From positions 33,050-97,049 of the forward strand of contig JBBQJI010000028.1 of assembly GCA_038325765.1 (NCBI GenBank): a DNA stretch of 64,000 bases, in the 5' to 3' direction. This stretch comes from Xiheibacterium sp038325765 (GTDB taxonomy: Bacteria > Myxococcota_A > Polyangia > Nannocystales > Nannocystaceae). The notes under the pieces were generated by a model. The model was not told the origin of the DNA and searched no databases. It saw only the letters and a list, made by a program, of their open reading frames with translations. Position 1 is the stretch's first letter, and each line of letters begins with the position of its first letter. Position numbers and translations under genes: made by a program. Of this stretch, positions 8,372 to 16,305 are shown piece after piece.

Positions 8372-9319
8372 ATGGCGGACACGCGGCACTCCAAGGTCTT
8401 GATCCTCGGCGCTGGCCCGGCCGGCTACACCGCGGCGCTCTACGCCGCCCGCGCCGACCTCCAGCCAGTGATGATCGCGGGCCCCGAGCCCGGCGGCCAA
8501 CTCACCACCACCACCGAGGTCGAGAATTTCCCCGGCTACCCCAAGGGGATCACCGGCCCGGTCATGATGGAGGAGTTCCGCGAGCAGGCGGAGCGCTTCG
8601 GCACCGAGGTCATCTACGACCTCGCCAACGAGGTCGACCTCTCGAGTCGGCCGTTTCGCGTCGTCGGCGACAGCGGGGTGTACACCGCCGATGCCCTCAT
8701 CATCTCGACCGGCGCGACGGCGAAGTACCTGGGCTTGCCCAGCGAACAACGCCTGCGCAACAAGGGCGTCACCGCCTGCGCCACCTGCGACGGCGCGTTC
8801 TTCCGCGGCCAACATGTCGCCGTCGTCGGCGGTGGCGACACCGCGATGGAAGAGGCCCAGTTTCTCACGCGCATGTGCGCGGCGGTTCATCTGCTCCACC
8901 GCCGTGATTCGTTCCGCGCCAGCAAGGTGATGCAGCACCGCGTGCTCGGGAACCCCAAGATCATCGTGCACTACAACCGCGCGGTGCAGGAGGTCCTCGG
9001 CGAGGACGGGGTCACCGGGCTCACGCTCGTCGACACCACGCCGGGCCCCAGCGAGGGCAAGACCGAGCACCTCCAGGTCACCGGGCTGTTCCTCGCGATC
9101 GGCCACGAGCCCAACAGCAAGCCCTTCGCCGGGCAGCTCGACTGCGACGAGGCCGGCTACCTCAAGATCGCCCGGCCCGGCACCACATACACCAACGTGC
9201 CCGGCGTGTTCGCGTGTGGCGACGTCGCCGACAAGGTGTACCGGCAGGCGATCACCGCCGCGGGTACTGGCTGCATGGCGGCGATCGACGCCGAGCGCTG
9301 GCTCGCCGAGCACAGCTAG
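8372..9319 (+). CDS. trxB: Thioredoxin-disulfide reductase
   Basis: A full-length 315-residue low-Mr TrxB. The FAD motif GAGPAGYTAALYAAR is at the N-terminus, the redox pair is C136-A-T-C139 within VTACATCDGAFF, the NADPH motif VVGGGDTAMEEA follows, and GVFACGDV closes the second FAD-binding strand. It reduces thioredoxin with NADPH in the cytosol and so feeds ribonucleotide reductase and methionine-sulfoxide repair. The ATG at 8372 places the FAD strand 9 residues in, as usual. It is monocistronic and converges on the sialate-type gene, with a short CCGCC/GGCGG hairpin in the 22-bp gap. Confidence 0.95.
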   Translation: MADTRHSKVLILGAGPAGYTAALYAARADLQPVMIAGPEPGGQLTTTTEVENFPGYPKGITGPVMMEEFREQAERFGTEVIYDLANEVDLSSRPFRVVGDSGVYTADALIISTGATAKYLGLPSEQRLRNKGVTACATCDGAFFRGQHVAVVGGGDTAMEEAQFLTRMCAAVHLLHRRDSFRASKVMQHRVLGNPKIIVHYNRAVQEVLGEDGVTGLTLVDTTPGPSEGKTEHLQVTGLFLAIGHEPNSKPFAGQLDCDEAGYLKIARPGTTYTNVPGVFACGDVADKVYRQAITAAGTGCMAAIDAERWLAEHS

Positions 9320-9341
9320 ACCGCCTGCGGCGGGCCTCGGG

Positions 9342-10520
9342 CTATGCCGCCTTCGCTCGGTGCGTGCGGGCGGCGACGAGGCGATCGGTCACCTCGCGCA
9401 CCGCTCCGTGGCCACCGGGCGCAGTGGTGACCCAGTCGGCCGCGGCACGGACCTCGGGCCGCGCATCGGCCGGCGCCACGAACATCCCCACGCGGCCGAG
9501 AAGCGGCAGATCGTTGCGATCGTCGCCCATCGCCAGCACGCCACGTCCGGTCGCGCCATGGCGACGGCAGAACTCGTCGAACGCCGCCGCCTTGTCGCGA
9601 CAGCCGAGCACGACGTGATCGGCGGCGAGCTTCTCGGCGCGGCGCCCGGCCGCTCGGCTCGCCTCACCGGTGACGATCGCGACCCGCCCACCCGCGGCAC
9701 GGAACGCGGCGATGCCGGCACCGTCGCGGGTGTCGAAGCGCTTGAACTCTTCGCCGCCCTCGCCGTAGTACATCGCGCCGTCGGTCATGGTGCCGTCGAC
9801 GTCGAGCCACAGCCAGTCGAAGGCGCTGAGCTCGACCGCGACGTGGCCGCGACGATCGGACTCGGCGCGGGCGCGCACGAGATCGGCGGGCTCGTCGATG
9901 TCGTGCGCATCGGCGACCGGGACCTCGAACGTCGCGATGCGTCCACCGAGCCGCGAGCCGGTCTGCTCGAAGATCGCGCGGGTGAACACGTAGAACGATC
10001 CGGTCTCGAGCACCGTGTCGTGGATCTCCTGGCGACGGGGGCGACGAGTCGGCTCGTAGGTCGCTGGTCGGGCCAGGCCGCCCTCGCCTGTCGTCCACAC
10101 GAAGCCCAAGAAGCGCACGACAGAAAGCAGGCTGTCGCAGCCGGTGCGATCGAACGTCGCCAGGGCGGAGTCGAGCTGACCCTCGCTGCGAAACGGTGAG
10201 GTCGCCTGCAGCAGCACGACACGCGCAGGCAGCAGACCGGCCATCGCCCACACCCCAAGCGCGTGTCCGATCGCCGACTCGGTCGACGCCGCGTCGCCGG
10301 CGAGGGCGGCCGGCCGCACGATGATCTCCGCGCCAGCACCGCGAGCGACGGCGGCGATCTCGTCGTCATCCGTGCTCACGAACACGCGATCGATCCCGGC
10401 GCACGCTCGCGCCTGCGCGATCGAGTGCACCACGAGCGGCACCCCGCCGACCCGCGCGAGGTTCTTGCGCGGGATGCCCTTGCTCCCGCCGCGGGCCGGG
10501 ATCAATGCGACGGTCGTCAT
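9342..10520 (-). CDS. Fused acylneuraminate cytidylyltransferase / KdsC-like HAD phosphatase
   Basis: 392 residues with two catalytic domains. Residues 1-225 are a CMP-sugar synthetase (ARGGSKGIPRKN at 9-20, LLQATSPFRS, GSFYVFTR, DIDEPADL), the NeuA type that makes CMP-nonulosonates from CTP. Residues 235-392 are a HAD phosphatase of KdsC type: D240-V-D242-GTMTDG, VTGEASRA, and GDDRND at 332-337. The HAD nucleophile and acid/base Asp are both present, so it could dephosphorylate the 9-phosphate sugar before or after activation. The same domain order occurs in vertebrate CMAS and in some bacterial KDN enzymes. The product would be a sialic or KDN-like surface sugar; other pathway genes are not in the window. 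ATG at 10520. Confidence 0.85.
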   Translation of the reverse strand: MTTVALIPARGGSKGIPRKNLARVGGVPLVVHSIAQARACAGIDRVFVSTDDDEIAAVARGAGAEIIVRPAALAGDAASTESAIGHALGVWAMAGLLPARVVLLQATSPFRSEGQLDSALATFDRTGCDSLLSVVRFLGFVWTTGEGGLARPATYEPTRRPRRQEIHDTVLETGSFYVFTRAIFEQTGSRLGGRIATFEVPVADAHDIDEPADLVRARAESDRRGHVAVELSAFDWLWLDVDGTMTDGAMYYGEGGEEFKRFDTRDGAGIAAFRAAGGRVAIVTGEASRAAGRRAEKLAADHVVLGCRDKAAAFDEFCRRHGATGRGVLAMGDDRNDLPLLGRVGMFVAPADARPEVRAAADWVTTAPGGHGAVREVTDRLVAARTHRAKAA

Positions 10521-10600
10521 CACTGGGCTCGTAAGGTCGACGGGCCACCGATGCCAGCCACGGTCCCGATCCGGCACGAAGCCGCTCTTGCCACCCAATC

Positions 10601-11017
10601 TCAGCGCGGATCGTCGTCGCGGCGCCCCACCATGTTGCCGCCGTCGGCCTCGATGTCGATGAACGTGTGGATGTAGCCGCAGCTCGAGCAGACCTTGGCC
10701 TTCACCGGCGCCGATCGGGTGAACCCGCCGTCGGGAGCGCCGAAGCGCAGGGTCGACAGCGCGATCGGGATCGGCGCCCGCAGATCGCGACCTGCGAACA
10801 GCGCGACCGGCAGCAGCGATCCGCCGCACATGGCACAGCCGCGCTCGGCCCCAGCGCGGTGGCGGGTCTCCCTCTCCTCGTCGCGCTGGCGGCGGGCGTC
10901 GCCCTGCAGCGACTCAACCTGCTCGCGGAGCTCGGCATTCTCGCGCTCGAGCTCCGCGACCTGGAGCGACAGCGCCTGCCGGTCATCACGGTACACCACG
11001 GCGACACAGGGTAGCAT
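10601..11017 (-). CDS. Coiled-coil zinc-ribbon protein, unknown function
   Basis: 138 residues. A short hydrophobic start is followed by a predicted coiled coil (residues 14-58, QVAELERENAELREQVESLQ) and a C-terminal part with two Cys pairs, C61-AM-C64 and C110-SS-C113, spaced like a zinc ribbon. The segment between the pairs is strand-rich, and YIHTFID and GGNMVG close the protein. I do not recognise a named family; a nucleic-acid or protein-binding adaptor is possible. Its ATG is only 6 bp from the GTG of the divergent SpoU gene, which leaves no room for promoters between the two starts. Confidence 0.65.
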   Translation of the reverse strand: MLPCVAVVYRDDRQALSLQVAELERENAELREQVESLQGDARRQRDEERETRHRAGAERGCAMCGGSLLPVALFAGRDLRAPIPIALSTLRFGAPDGGFTRSAPVKAKVCSSCGYIHTFIDIEADGGNMVGRRDDDPR

Positions 11018-11023
11018 CGCGCC

Positions 11024-11701
11024 GTGCCCCCCGGCAGCCATGGCGGCGGTCCGCGCCGGTTCCACACCCGCGCGTGCGTCGGACCAGGTGGCTGCGGTCT
11101 GCGCTTTCCCGTCGACGAAGGCAGCCCGCTGGGCGCCCAGTGCCCGCACTGTCGCCTGTCCACACAGTTCGTCGACGCGCCCTACGTGAGCCACGAAGCC
11201 CCCCGCGGCGTCGCTCCGCCGCACCGCGTCGCCAGGCTCGGCGCCCTGCTCGACAACGTCCGCAGCCTGCGGAACGTCGGCTCGATGTTCCGCACCGCCG
11301 ACGGCATCGGACTCGAGCTGGTGGTGCTCGGCGGTGTGACGCCGACCCCCGCCCATCCCGGCTTCGCGAAGACTGCCCTGGGCGCGGAGTCGACGGTGCC
11401 GTGGCGGAGCGACGCCGATGCACTGCGCGCGGCGGCGACGTGCGTCGATCAGGGTTGGGAGCTGTGGGCGCTCGAGGGTGGCGAGGGGGCGGGAAGCCTA
11501 TTCGCCCGCGACGTACTGGCCGCCGCCGAGGAACGGGCGGTGATGCTGGTGTTCGGACACGAGGTCTCCGGCGTCGACCCGCGCATTCTGGCGCTGTGCA
11601 GCCGCGTGGTGTTCCTGCCGATGATGGGCACGAAGGGCTCGCTGAACGTGTCGGTCGCGTTCGGCGTCGCCGGCTACGTGCTCCGCCACGGCTTGGGGTA
11701 G
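11024..11701 (+). CDS. SpoU/TrmH-family RNA 2'-O-methyltransferase with N-terminal Cys cluster
   Basis: 225 residues. The SPOUT knot motifs are clear: motif 1 LRNVGSMFRTADG (82-94), motif 2 MLVFGHEVSGVD (174-185) and motif 3 LPMMGTKGSLNVSVAFGVAGY, running from about 198. These proteins methylate the ribose 2'-OH of tRNA or rRNA using S-adenosylmethionine. The N-terminal 50 residues hold four cysteines (18, 24, 40, 43) that could bind zinc, an addition absent from minimal SpoU proteins. Target position unknown. The GTG at 11024 is the upstream choice; a start further in would lose part of the Cys cluster. Confidence 0.8.
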   Translation: MPPGSHGGGPRRFHTRACVGPGGCGLRFPVDEGSPLGAQCPHCRLSTQFVDAPYVSHEAPRGVAPPHRVARLGALLDNVRSLRNVGSMFRTADGIGLELVVLGGVTPTPAHPGFAKTALGAESTVPWRSDADALRAAATCVDQGWELWALEGGEGAGSLFARDVLAAAEERAVMLVFGHEVSGVDPRILALCSRVVFLPMMGTKGSLNVSVAFGVAGYVLRHGLG

Positions 11702-11741
11702 ACCGCCGAATTCGCCGAGAAATTGCCCCGGCTGCCGTGGC

Positions 11742-12551
11742 GTGCCAGCGTTCGCAGCGGTGACCACCGAGTCGAACGACGACGTGCTGCGCGATGACGA
11801 CGTGACCACCGCGGAAGCTGGCCTCCACGATCACTGCGACGCCGAGCCCGTCGAGGACGACGCGACGCGCGTCGGGACCGCGCCGACCGCCCGCGTGCGC
11901 CGGTGGCTCGGGTTCGCCTCGCGCAACGCCTACGTAGTCGTGATCGCGGGCGCTGTCTTGGTGGTCACACGCGCGATCGATTTCTCGCCGCCGCCCGAGG
12001 TCCGCGTGGGCAAGGCCAACGTGGGCCAACTCGTCGGTGACGCCCCAGTGCAGGAGTTCTCGAACGAGCTATCGAACCCGCAGGCCGTGCAGGTGCGCGC
12101 GACACTGCGGCTGTACGGCGACAACGAGCTCAAGGTCGGCGACAGCGATCCCGAGCTCGACGAGCGCGGCAAGATCCTGTCACAGCCGGTGGTGACCACG
12201 ATCCTCGGCATGAACGCGACGGTCGATCAGACCGTACGGCTCGAGGGCGGTGACCTCGAGATCAGCCTCGGCCTCGACGCGACGCCGCGGCTGGTCGGCA
12301 CCATGAAGAAGGGCCAGCCACCGCCGGAGATCGTCCTCGAGCACGAGCTGGCGGTGCACAGCCGTCGCGATGGTTGGTGGCGCAACGCACCTACCGAGCG
12401 CGTGCACATCGATACCCGCGGATTCCTGAGCAAGGTCGAGGAGCACGGCCACCGCGTCGTGTTCACCGTCGACGAGCACCTGTTCAGCCTCGATCTCGAG
12501 GTCCATCGCCCGCTCACCGGACCCGCGACCCTCGCCCGCACCGGCGGGTGA
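11742..12551 (+). CDS. Single-TM protein with extracytoplasmic domain, unknown
   Basis: 269 residues from GTG at 11742; another GTG at 11760 is possible. An acidic N-terminal 50 residues is followed by basic ARVRRWLGF and one TM helix (YVVVIAGAVLVVTRAI, 64-79), then about 190 residues outside the membrane, rich in strands and charged residues (VRATLRLYGDNELKVGD, TVRLEGGDLEISLG). Topology by the positive-inside rule is N-in, C-out. No recognised family. It lies 40 bp after the SpoU gene and could be cotranscribed with it. Confidence 0.6.
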   Translation: MPAFAAVTTESNDDVLRDDDVTTAEAGLHDHCDAEPVEDDATRVGTAPTARVRRWLGFASRNAYVVVIAGAVLVVTRAIDFSPPPEVRVGKANVGQLVGDAPVQEFSNELSNPQAVQVRATLRLYGDNELKVGDSDPELDERGKILSQPVVTTILGMNATVDQTVRLEGGDLEISLGLDATPRLVGTMKKGQPPPEIVLEHELAVHSRRDGWWRNAPTERVHIDTRGFLSKVEEHGHRVVFTVDEHLFSLDLEVHRPLTGPATLARTGG

Positions 12552-12602
12552 TGTCCGCCGGCCGGGATTCGGGGCGGCGATGCGCGGCGGAGGCCGCCGC
12601 CG

Positions 12603-12684
12603 TGCGAGCCGGGGGACTCGAACCCCCACGCCACGAGGACACTGGAACCTAAATCCAGCGCGTCTACCGTTCCGCCAGGCTCGC
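12603..12684 (-). tRNA. tRNA-Leu (UAG)
   Basis: 82 nt on the minus strand. The acceptor stem GCGAGCC pairs with GGCTCGC plus discriminator A. The anticodon arm CTGGA-TTTAGGT-TCCAG has anticodon TAG. A long class II variable arm and T-arm GGGGGTTCGAGTCCCCC follow. CCA is not encoded. Confidence 0.93.
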
Positions 12685-12747
12685 GTGACGCGGGACGTTA
12701 GCACGGTCCATGGCGAACACCCCGGGCAGGCGGTACGTTTCGCGGCG

Positions 12748-13509
12748 ATGATCGGAGCGCTCCGCCGCAATCCCACGCGTGTCTCCCCGCTGCCATTGGC
12801 CGTCGCGCTGCTGGCCTGCGCATGCCCGGGCGAGGGCACGGCGCCCTCGAGCACGGCCGCCGCGACACCGCACGCGGCCACCAAGGCGACGCCGGACGAC
12901 GCGCCACGGACGGGTGCCCCCGCGGCCGACACCAAGGCCGCGCCGAAACCACCGCCAGCCCAGGGCGATACCCAGCCGCTTGGCCGCGCGCTCGACGGTC
13001 CGCTGCCCGTCACCGGGCTGCTCGGCAAGCCACCTGCAGAGGTCGAGGCGCAGCTCTCCGAGCCGCTGGGCAAGGGCATGGTCCGCAACTCGTGCGTGCG
13101 CTATCTGCCCGAGCGCACGTGGTTCGAGTGCAAGTTCGCGATGCAGCGCTACGGCGACAAGTCGGGGGCGTACACGGCGATCGGCGTCGAGTTCCAAGAC
13201 GGCATCGCGACCGCAATCGCCTTCGAGGGCCTCGAGCAGGCGACGGGGCCCTTGGACGCCCGCGCTGCCCTCGGGGTGGTCGGCCTCGAGCTGCCGGGCG
13301 AGCCCAAGGTCAGGACCGAGGGCGACGTCGTCATCCACTCCTGGTTCAACGCCGCGGCGCGGCTTCGCATCGAGGGCCGGGAGTACCGTGTCGTGGTGTC
13401 GAGCATCGCCGACGACTGGGCGCGTACGAAGGTCGAGGTGATCCTCAACGATCCGCTCGACGCGAACGAGCGCACCCGCGTGATCGAGCGCCCCGCGGCC
13501 GACGGCTGA
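12748..13509 (+). CDS. Putative lipoprotein, unknown function
   Basis: 253 residues. The signal peptide PLPLAVALLACACPGEG has Cys at 24 and 26; LLAC or ACAC could serve as lipobox. An unstructured Ala/Pro/Thr-rich spacer runs to about residue 75, followed by a compact domain starting GLLGKPPAEVEAQLSEPLGK. The latter resembles small envelope domains that bind a partner through an N-terminal loop, but no family is certain. Two cysteines (VRNSCVRYL, WFECKF) may form a disulfide. It begins 63 bp from the tRNA-Leu gene on the other strand. Confidence 0.65.
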   Translation: MIGALRRNPTRVSPLPLAVALLACACPGEGTAPSSTAAATPHAATKATPDDAPRTGAPAADTKAAPKPPPAQGDTQPLGRALDGPLPVTGLLGKPPAEVEAQLSEPLGKGMVRNSCVRYLPERTWFECKFAMQRYGDKSGAYTAIGVEFQDGIATAIAFEGLEQATGPLDARAALGVVGLELPGEPKVRTEGDVVIHSWFNAAARLRIEGREYRVVVSSIADDWARTKVEVILNDPLDANERTRVIERPAADG

Positions 13510-13516
13510 CACGCGT

Positions 13517-14062
13517 CTACGGGCGCGGCTTACCCGGGCGCGGGCGCCGGGCCGCGGCGGCGCGGCGATCGAAGCGCCGAGCACCGACCCACTGACGGTG
13601 TCGCGCCGCGGCAGTGCACGCCGCCTTCGTCGTGCACTGGTGCTCGGCCCGCCGCGCCGCGACCACGGCCGACACCAGCGGGATGTCGAGGATCTCGGGA
13701 GGTACACACGCGGGGATGAACCGCAGGCTGTAGGCCGCGCTGAGGCCGTGGACGCCGTGGGTGGAGTACCGGTCGCCGGCGCCCAGATGATGGTGGCAGC
13801 GACGATCGAGCCACCCCACCTGCAGGGCCTTGCGCTGCATGAGGCGCCCGGCCCAGGCATCTGCGGGGTGTACGCCGACCCACCGGCAGTGCGACTCGCG
13901 GCGGCAGATCCCGACGAGCTCGGGCGCCAACTCGGGTGCGCCGACGATCAGGGCACCGACCGCGGACGATGCAGCAGGATCGACGAACACGAGGAACAAC
14001 TCGAAGAGCCAAGCCAAGAGCGGACAGGGTACCACCGCGTTGCGGGCGCTCGCCCCGCGCAC
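13517..14062 (-). CDS. Small lytic-transglycosylase-like protein (tentative)
   Basis: 181 residues. After a hydrophobic N-terminal segment (LLAWLFELFLVFVD) come ELVGICRRESHCRWVGVH, in which Glu sits where SLT-type lytic transglycosylases carry their catalytic Glu (I/V-x-x-ES), and then STHGVHGLSAAYSLRFI, the position of the GLMQ-like motif. Several cysteines are present and the C-terminus is Arg-rich. A role in cleaving peptidoglycan in the periplasm is inferred; the usual GLMQ motif is not exact. It lies 25 bp downstream of the FAD-oxidase gene and may share its transcript. The ATG at 14062 is chosen; a GTG a few codons later is possible. Confidence 0.5.
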   Translation of the reverse strand: MRGASARNAVVPCPLLAWLFELFLVFVDPAASSAVGALIVGAPELAPELVGICRRESHCRWVGVHPADAWAGRLMQRKALQVGWLDRRCHHHLGAGDRYSTHGVHGLSAAYSLRFIPACVPPEILDIPLVSAVVAARRAEHQCTTKAACTAAARHRQWVGARRFDRRAAAARRPRPGKPRP

Positions 14063-14087
14063 GCGCGAAACGGCAGCGATGGCGCGC

Positions 14088-15509
14088 TCAGGACAGGATC
14101 TTGCCCGGATTGAAGAGCCCCGTCGGATCGAGCGCCTGCTTGATCGCGCGCATCGTCGCCAACTCCGCGGGCCCCCAGCGATGGTGCAGGTGCGCGCGCT
14201 TGAGCAAGCCGATGCCGTGCTCGGCGGAGATGCTGCCGCCCTCGGCCGCGACGAGCGCGTAGGTGCGCGCGTCGTAGTCGATCCAGCGCGCCTGGAGCTC
14301 GGCCGCGTCGGCCACCGGGCTCGGCAACACGTTGAGGTGGAGGTTGCCGTCGCCGATGTGGCCGAAGCTCAGCGGCGTCGCGCCGGGCACCGCGTCGGCG
14401 ACCAACTTTCGCCAGCGCTCGAGGAACGCCGGGATGTGGTCGATCGGCAGCGACACGTCGCCCTTGTGCGGATGATGGCGGTGCAGCGACTCGCTGATGT
14501 CCTCGCGCAGCGCCCACAGCTCGCGCTGCTGCGCCGCGGTGGTGGCCACCACGGCATCGACGATCTCGCCGGCATCGGCCGCGGCTGCAAGCAGCTCGGT
14601 CAGCCGGACCGAGACCGCTTCGGCTTCGCCGAAGTCGGACACCTCGGCTTCGATCAAGACGTATGCATGGCTCGGTTCCGCGAACGGTCCGCCGGTGCGC
14701 GCCCTGTGCTCGAGGACGTGCTCGAGGCACGCATGTTCGAGGTACTCGAACGCCTGCAGCGTCAGACCTCGCTGGGCGCGGGCGAACAGGTTCACGATGC
14801 TCGCGTCGTCGAGCACGGCGCACAGCGCCACGACCACGCCTGCAGGCGGTCGGGTCAGCCGCAGCGTCGCGGCGACGATGATGCCCAAGGTGCCCTCGGC
14901 ACCGATGAAGAGATGACGCAGATCGTAGCCAGTGTTGTCCTTGACCAGCGAACCGCCGACCTCGAGACACTCACCGCTGGCGACGACGACCGACAGCGCG
15001 CTCACCCACGCGCGCGTGCTGCCGTAGCGCAGCACCTTCACGCCGCCGGCGTTGGTCGCGATCGATCCGCCGATCTGGGCGGTACCCTTGGCGGCGAAGT
15101 CGACCGGATACATCAGGCCGACCTCGGAGGCGGCGGCCTGCACCGCCTCGACCGTCGTGCCGGCCTCGCAGCGCAGCAGCCCCGCGGTGCGATCGACCCA
15201 CAGCACCTGGCGCATGCGCTCGAGCGACAGCACCAGCTCGCCGCCGGTCGCCACCGCGCCGCCACACAGGCCGGTGCGTCCGCCCGACGGGACGATCTTC
15301 ACGCCATGGGCCGCACACAGGCGCACCACGTCTTGGACCTCGGCCGTCGTAGCCGGCAGGGCGACGCCGAGCGGCGCGACCGGCCACGGCCCGCGGCACC
15401 GGTCGGTGCCGTAGGTCGCGAGATCCGACATGTCACGGCGCACCCCGGCAACGCCGAGGCGCGCAGCGATCGCGTCCATCAATCCAAGTGCATCGGCTCC
15501 AGCGTTCAT
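14088..15509 (-). CDS. FAD-linked 2-hydroxyacid oxidase/dehydrogenase (GlcD/D-2-HGDH type)
   Basis: 473 residues. The VAO/PCMH FAD domain spans about 20-230 (VKIVPSGGRTGLCGGA, AAKGTAQIGGSIATNAGG, DNTGYDLRHLFIGAEGTLGI) and the FAD-oxidase C domain follows with FGHIGDGNLHLNVL, EHGIGLLKR and DPTGLFNPGKIL, which bind the substrate carboxylate and metal. Relatives oxidise glycolate, D-lactate or D-2-hydroxyglutarate; sequence alone does not separate these. The protein is cytosolic or membrane-associated, and its electron acceptor is unknown. No GlcE or GlcF partner is adjacent, which argues against classical glycolate oxidase. A strong inverted repeat lies 42-77 bp upstream. Confidence 0.85.
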   Translation of the reverse strand: MNAGADALGLMDAIAARLGVAGVRRDMSDLATYGTDRCRGPWPVAPLGVALPATTAEVQDVVRLCAAHGVKIVPSGGRTGLCGGAVATGGELVLSLERMRQVLWVDRTAGLLRCEAGTTVEAVQAAASEVGLMYPVDFAAKGTAQIGGSIATNAGGVKVLRYGSTRAWVSALSVVVASGECLEVGGSLVKDNTGYDLRHLFIGAEGTLGIIVAATLRLTRPPAGVVVALCAVLDDASIVNLFARAQRGLTLQAFEYLEHACLEHVLEHRARTGGPFAEPSHAYVLIEAEVSDFGEAEAVSVRLTELLAAAADAGEIVDAVVATTAAQQRELWALREDISESLHRHHPHKGDVSLPIDHIPAFLERWRKLVADAVPGATPLSFGHIGDGNLHLNVLPSPVADAAELQARWIDYDARTYALVAAEGGSISAEHGIGLLKRAHLHHRWGPAELATMRAIKQALDPTGLFNPGKILS

Positions 15510-15550
15510 CGCAGACCCCTGCAGGTGCGCCGGGCCATCCCCGCTGGGAA

Positions 15551-15586
15551 GGGGTGGCCGACCGATCGTGTCGGTCGGACCACCCC
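15551..15586 (-). terminator. 15-bp hairpin between two minus-strand genes
   Basis: GGGGTGG plus CCGACCGA (15551-15565) pair with TCGGTCGG and CCACCCC (15571-15586), with a 5-nt loop and one bulged A. It lies 98 bp downstream of the stop at 15684 and 42 bp upstream of the start at 15509. There is no T-run, so it may be a weak terminator or a leader hairpin. Confidence 0.5.
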
Positions 15587-15683
15587 TGCCTCGCGGTCTC
15601 CCACAGTGGCGGCCAAAGGGACAACGCGTCCCGATCCCACCGGTTGTCGACCCGGTGCGATCGCCCCCCCGTCCACACTCACC

Positions 15684-16013
15684 TCAGAAGCCGTCCGGAA
15701 GGGCGTTCGGCGAGCGCAGCAGCTGCCGCACCATCCGAACGACCGACTTGACCACGGGATGGCCCTTGATGAAGACCACCCCGACGACGTGCTTCTCGTC
15801 GCCCGACACCAGCACCGCGTGGTCCCCGACCAGTACGCGAACCGCCGGTTCGTTGGCAATCTGCCGCAGCTTCACGGCCTCGTGGACGATGGGCTGCCAC
15901 TTCTCCTCGCCGACCCAGCCCGGATCGCCGTTTTGTGCCTGCTCCGCCGTCATGTCGAGGACGGCGACGATTCCGTCATGTCGAAGCACGCGCTCGATCC
16001 TATTGGTTCCCAC
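15684..16013 (-). CDS. Small soluble protein, roadblock-like impression
   Basis: 109 residues from a GTG at 16013 (VGTNRIERVLRHDGIVAVLD); a longer frame exists upstream, but its extra residues are Arg-rich. It has alternating strands and helices, ending with VVGVVFIKGHPVVKSVVRMV. Order and size recall roadblock/LC7 regulators such as MglB, which are common in myxobacteria, but I cannot match signature residues and rate this as a guess. Divergent from the LRR lipoprotein gene with 292 bp between the starts. Confidence 0.55.
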   Translation of the reverse strand: MGTNRIERVLRHDGIVAVLDMTAEQAQNGDPGWVGEEKWQPIVHEAVKLRQIANEPAVRVLVGDHAVLVSGDEKHVVGVVFIKGHPVVKSVVRMVRQLLRSPNALPDGF

Positions 16014-16305
16014 GGAAGTGTCCTTCGTTTCTCGGCTTGGCCGGGCGCCCTCCCCGACTTGGGGGTGGCGGTACCGGCGTTGGCGCGCGTTGTACATAAT
16101 GGACCCCCTTGCGTCAATCACGCGCCGTGATTCCCGCGATTTATGCGGAACATCGTTTCCTAGGGGCCAAACAACGCTCCGTGAGGGAGCGCCGATCGCG
16201 TTTCCCGCCGCATCGCGCGTGCGGCGCGGCCTCGATCGCGAACTTCGCGCGCGGTTGTTTCGGCGGTTTTGCGTTCGGGCCCCGCCCCGGTCCACCCTCC
16301 GGCTC

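Noticed and set aside
15430..16305. Upstream extension of the LRR lipoprotein frame
   Set aside because: The frame is open by chance; the extension is Arg/Ser-rich and would bury the lipobox signal that starts at 16306.
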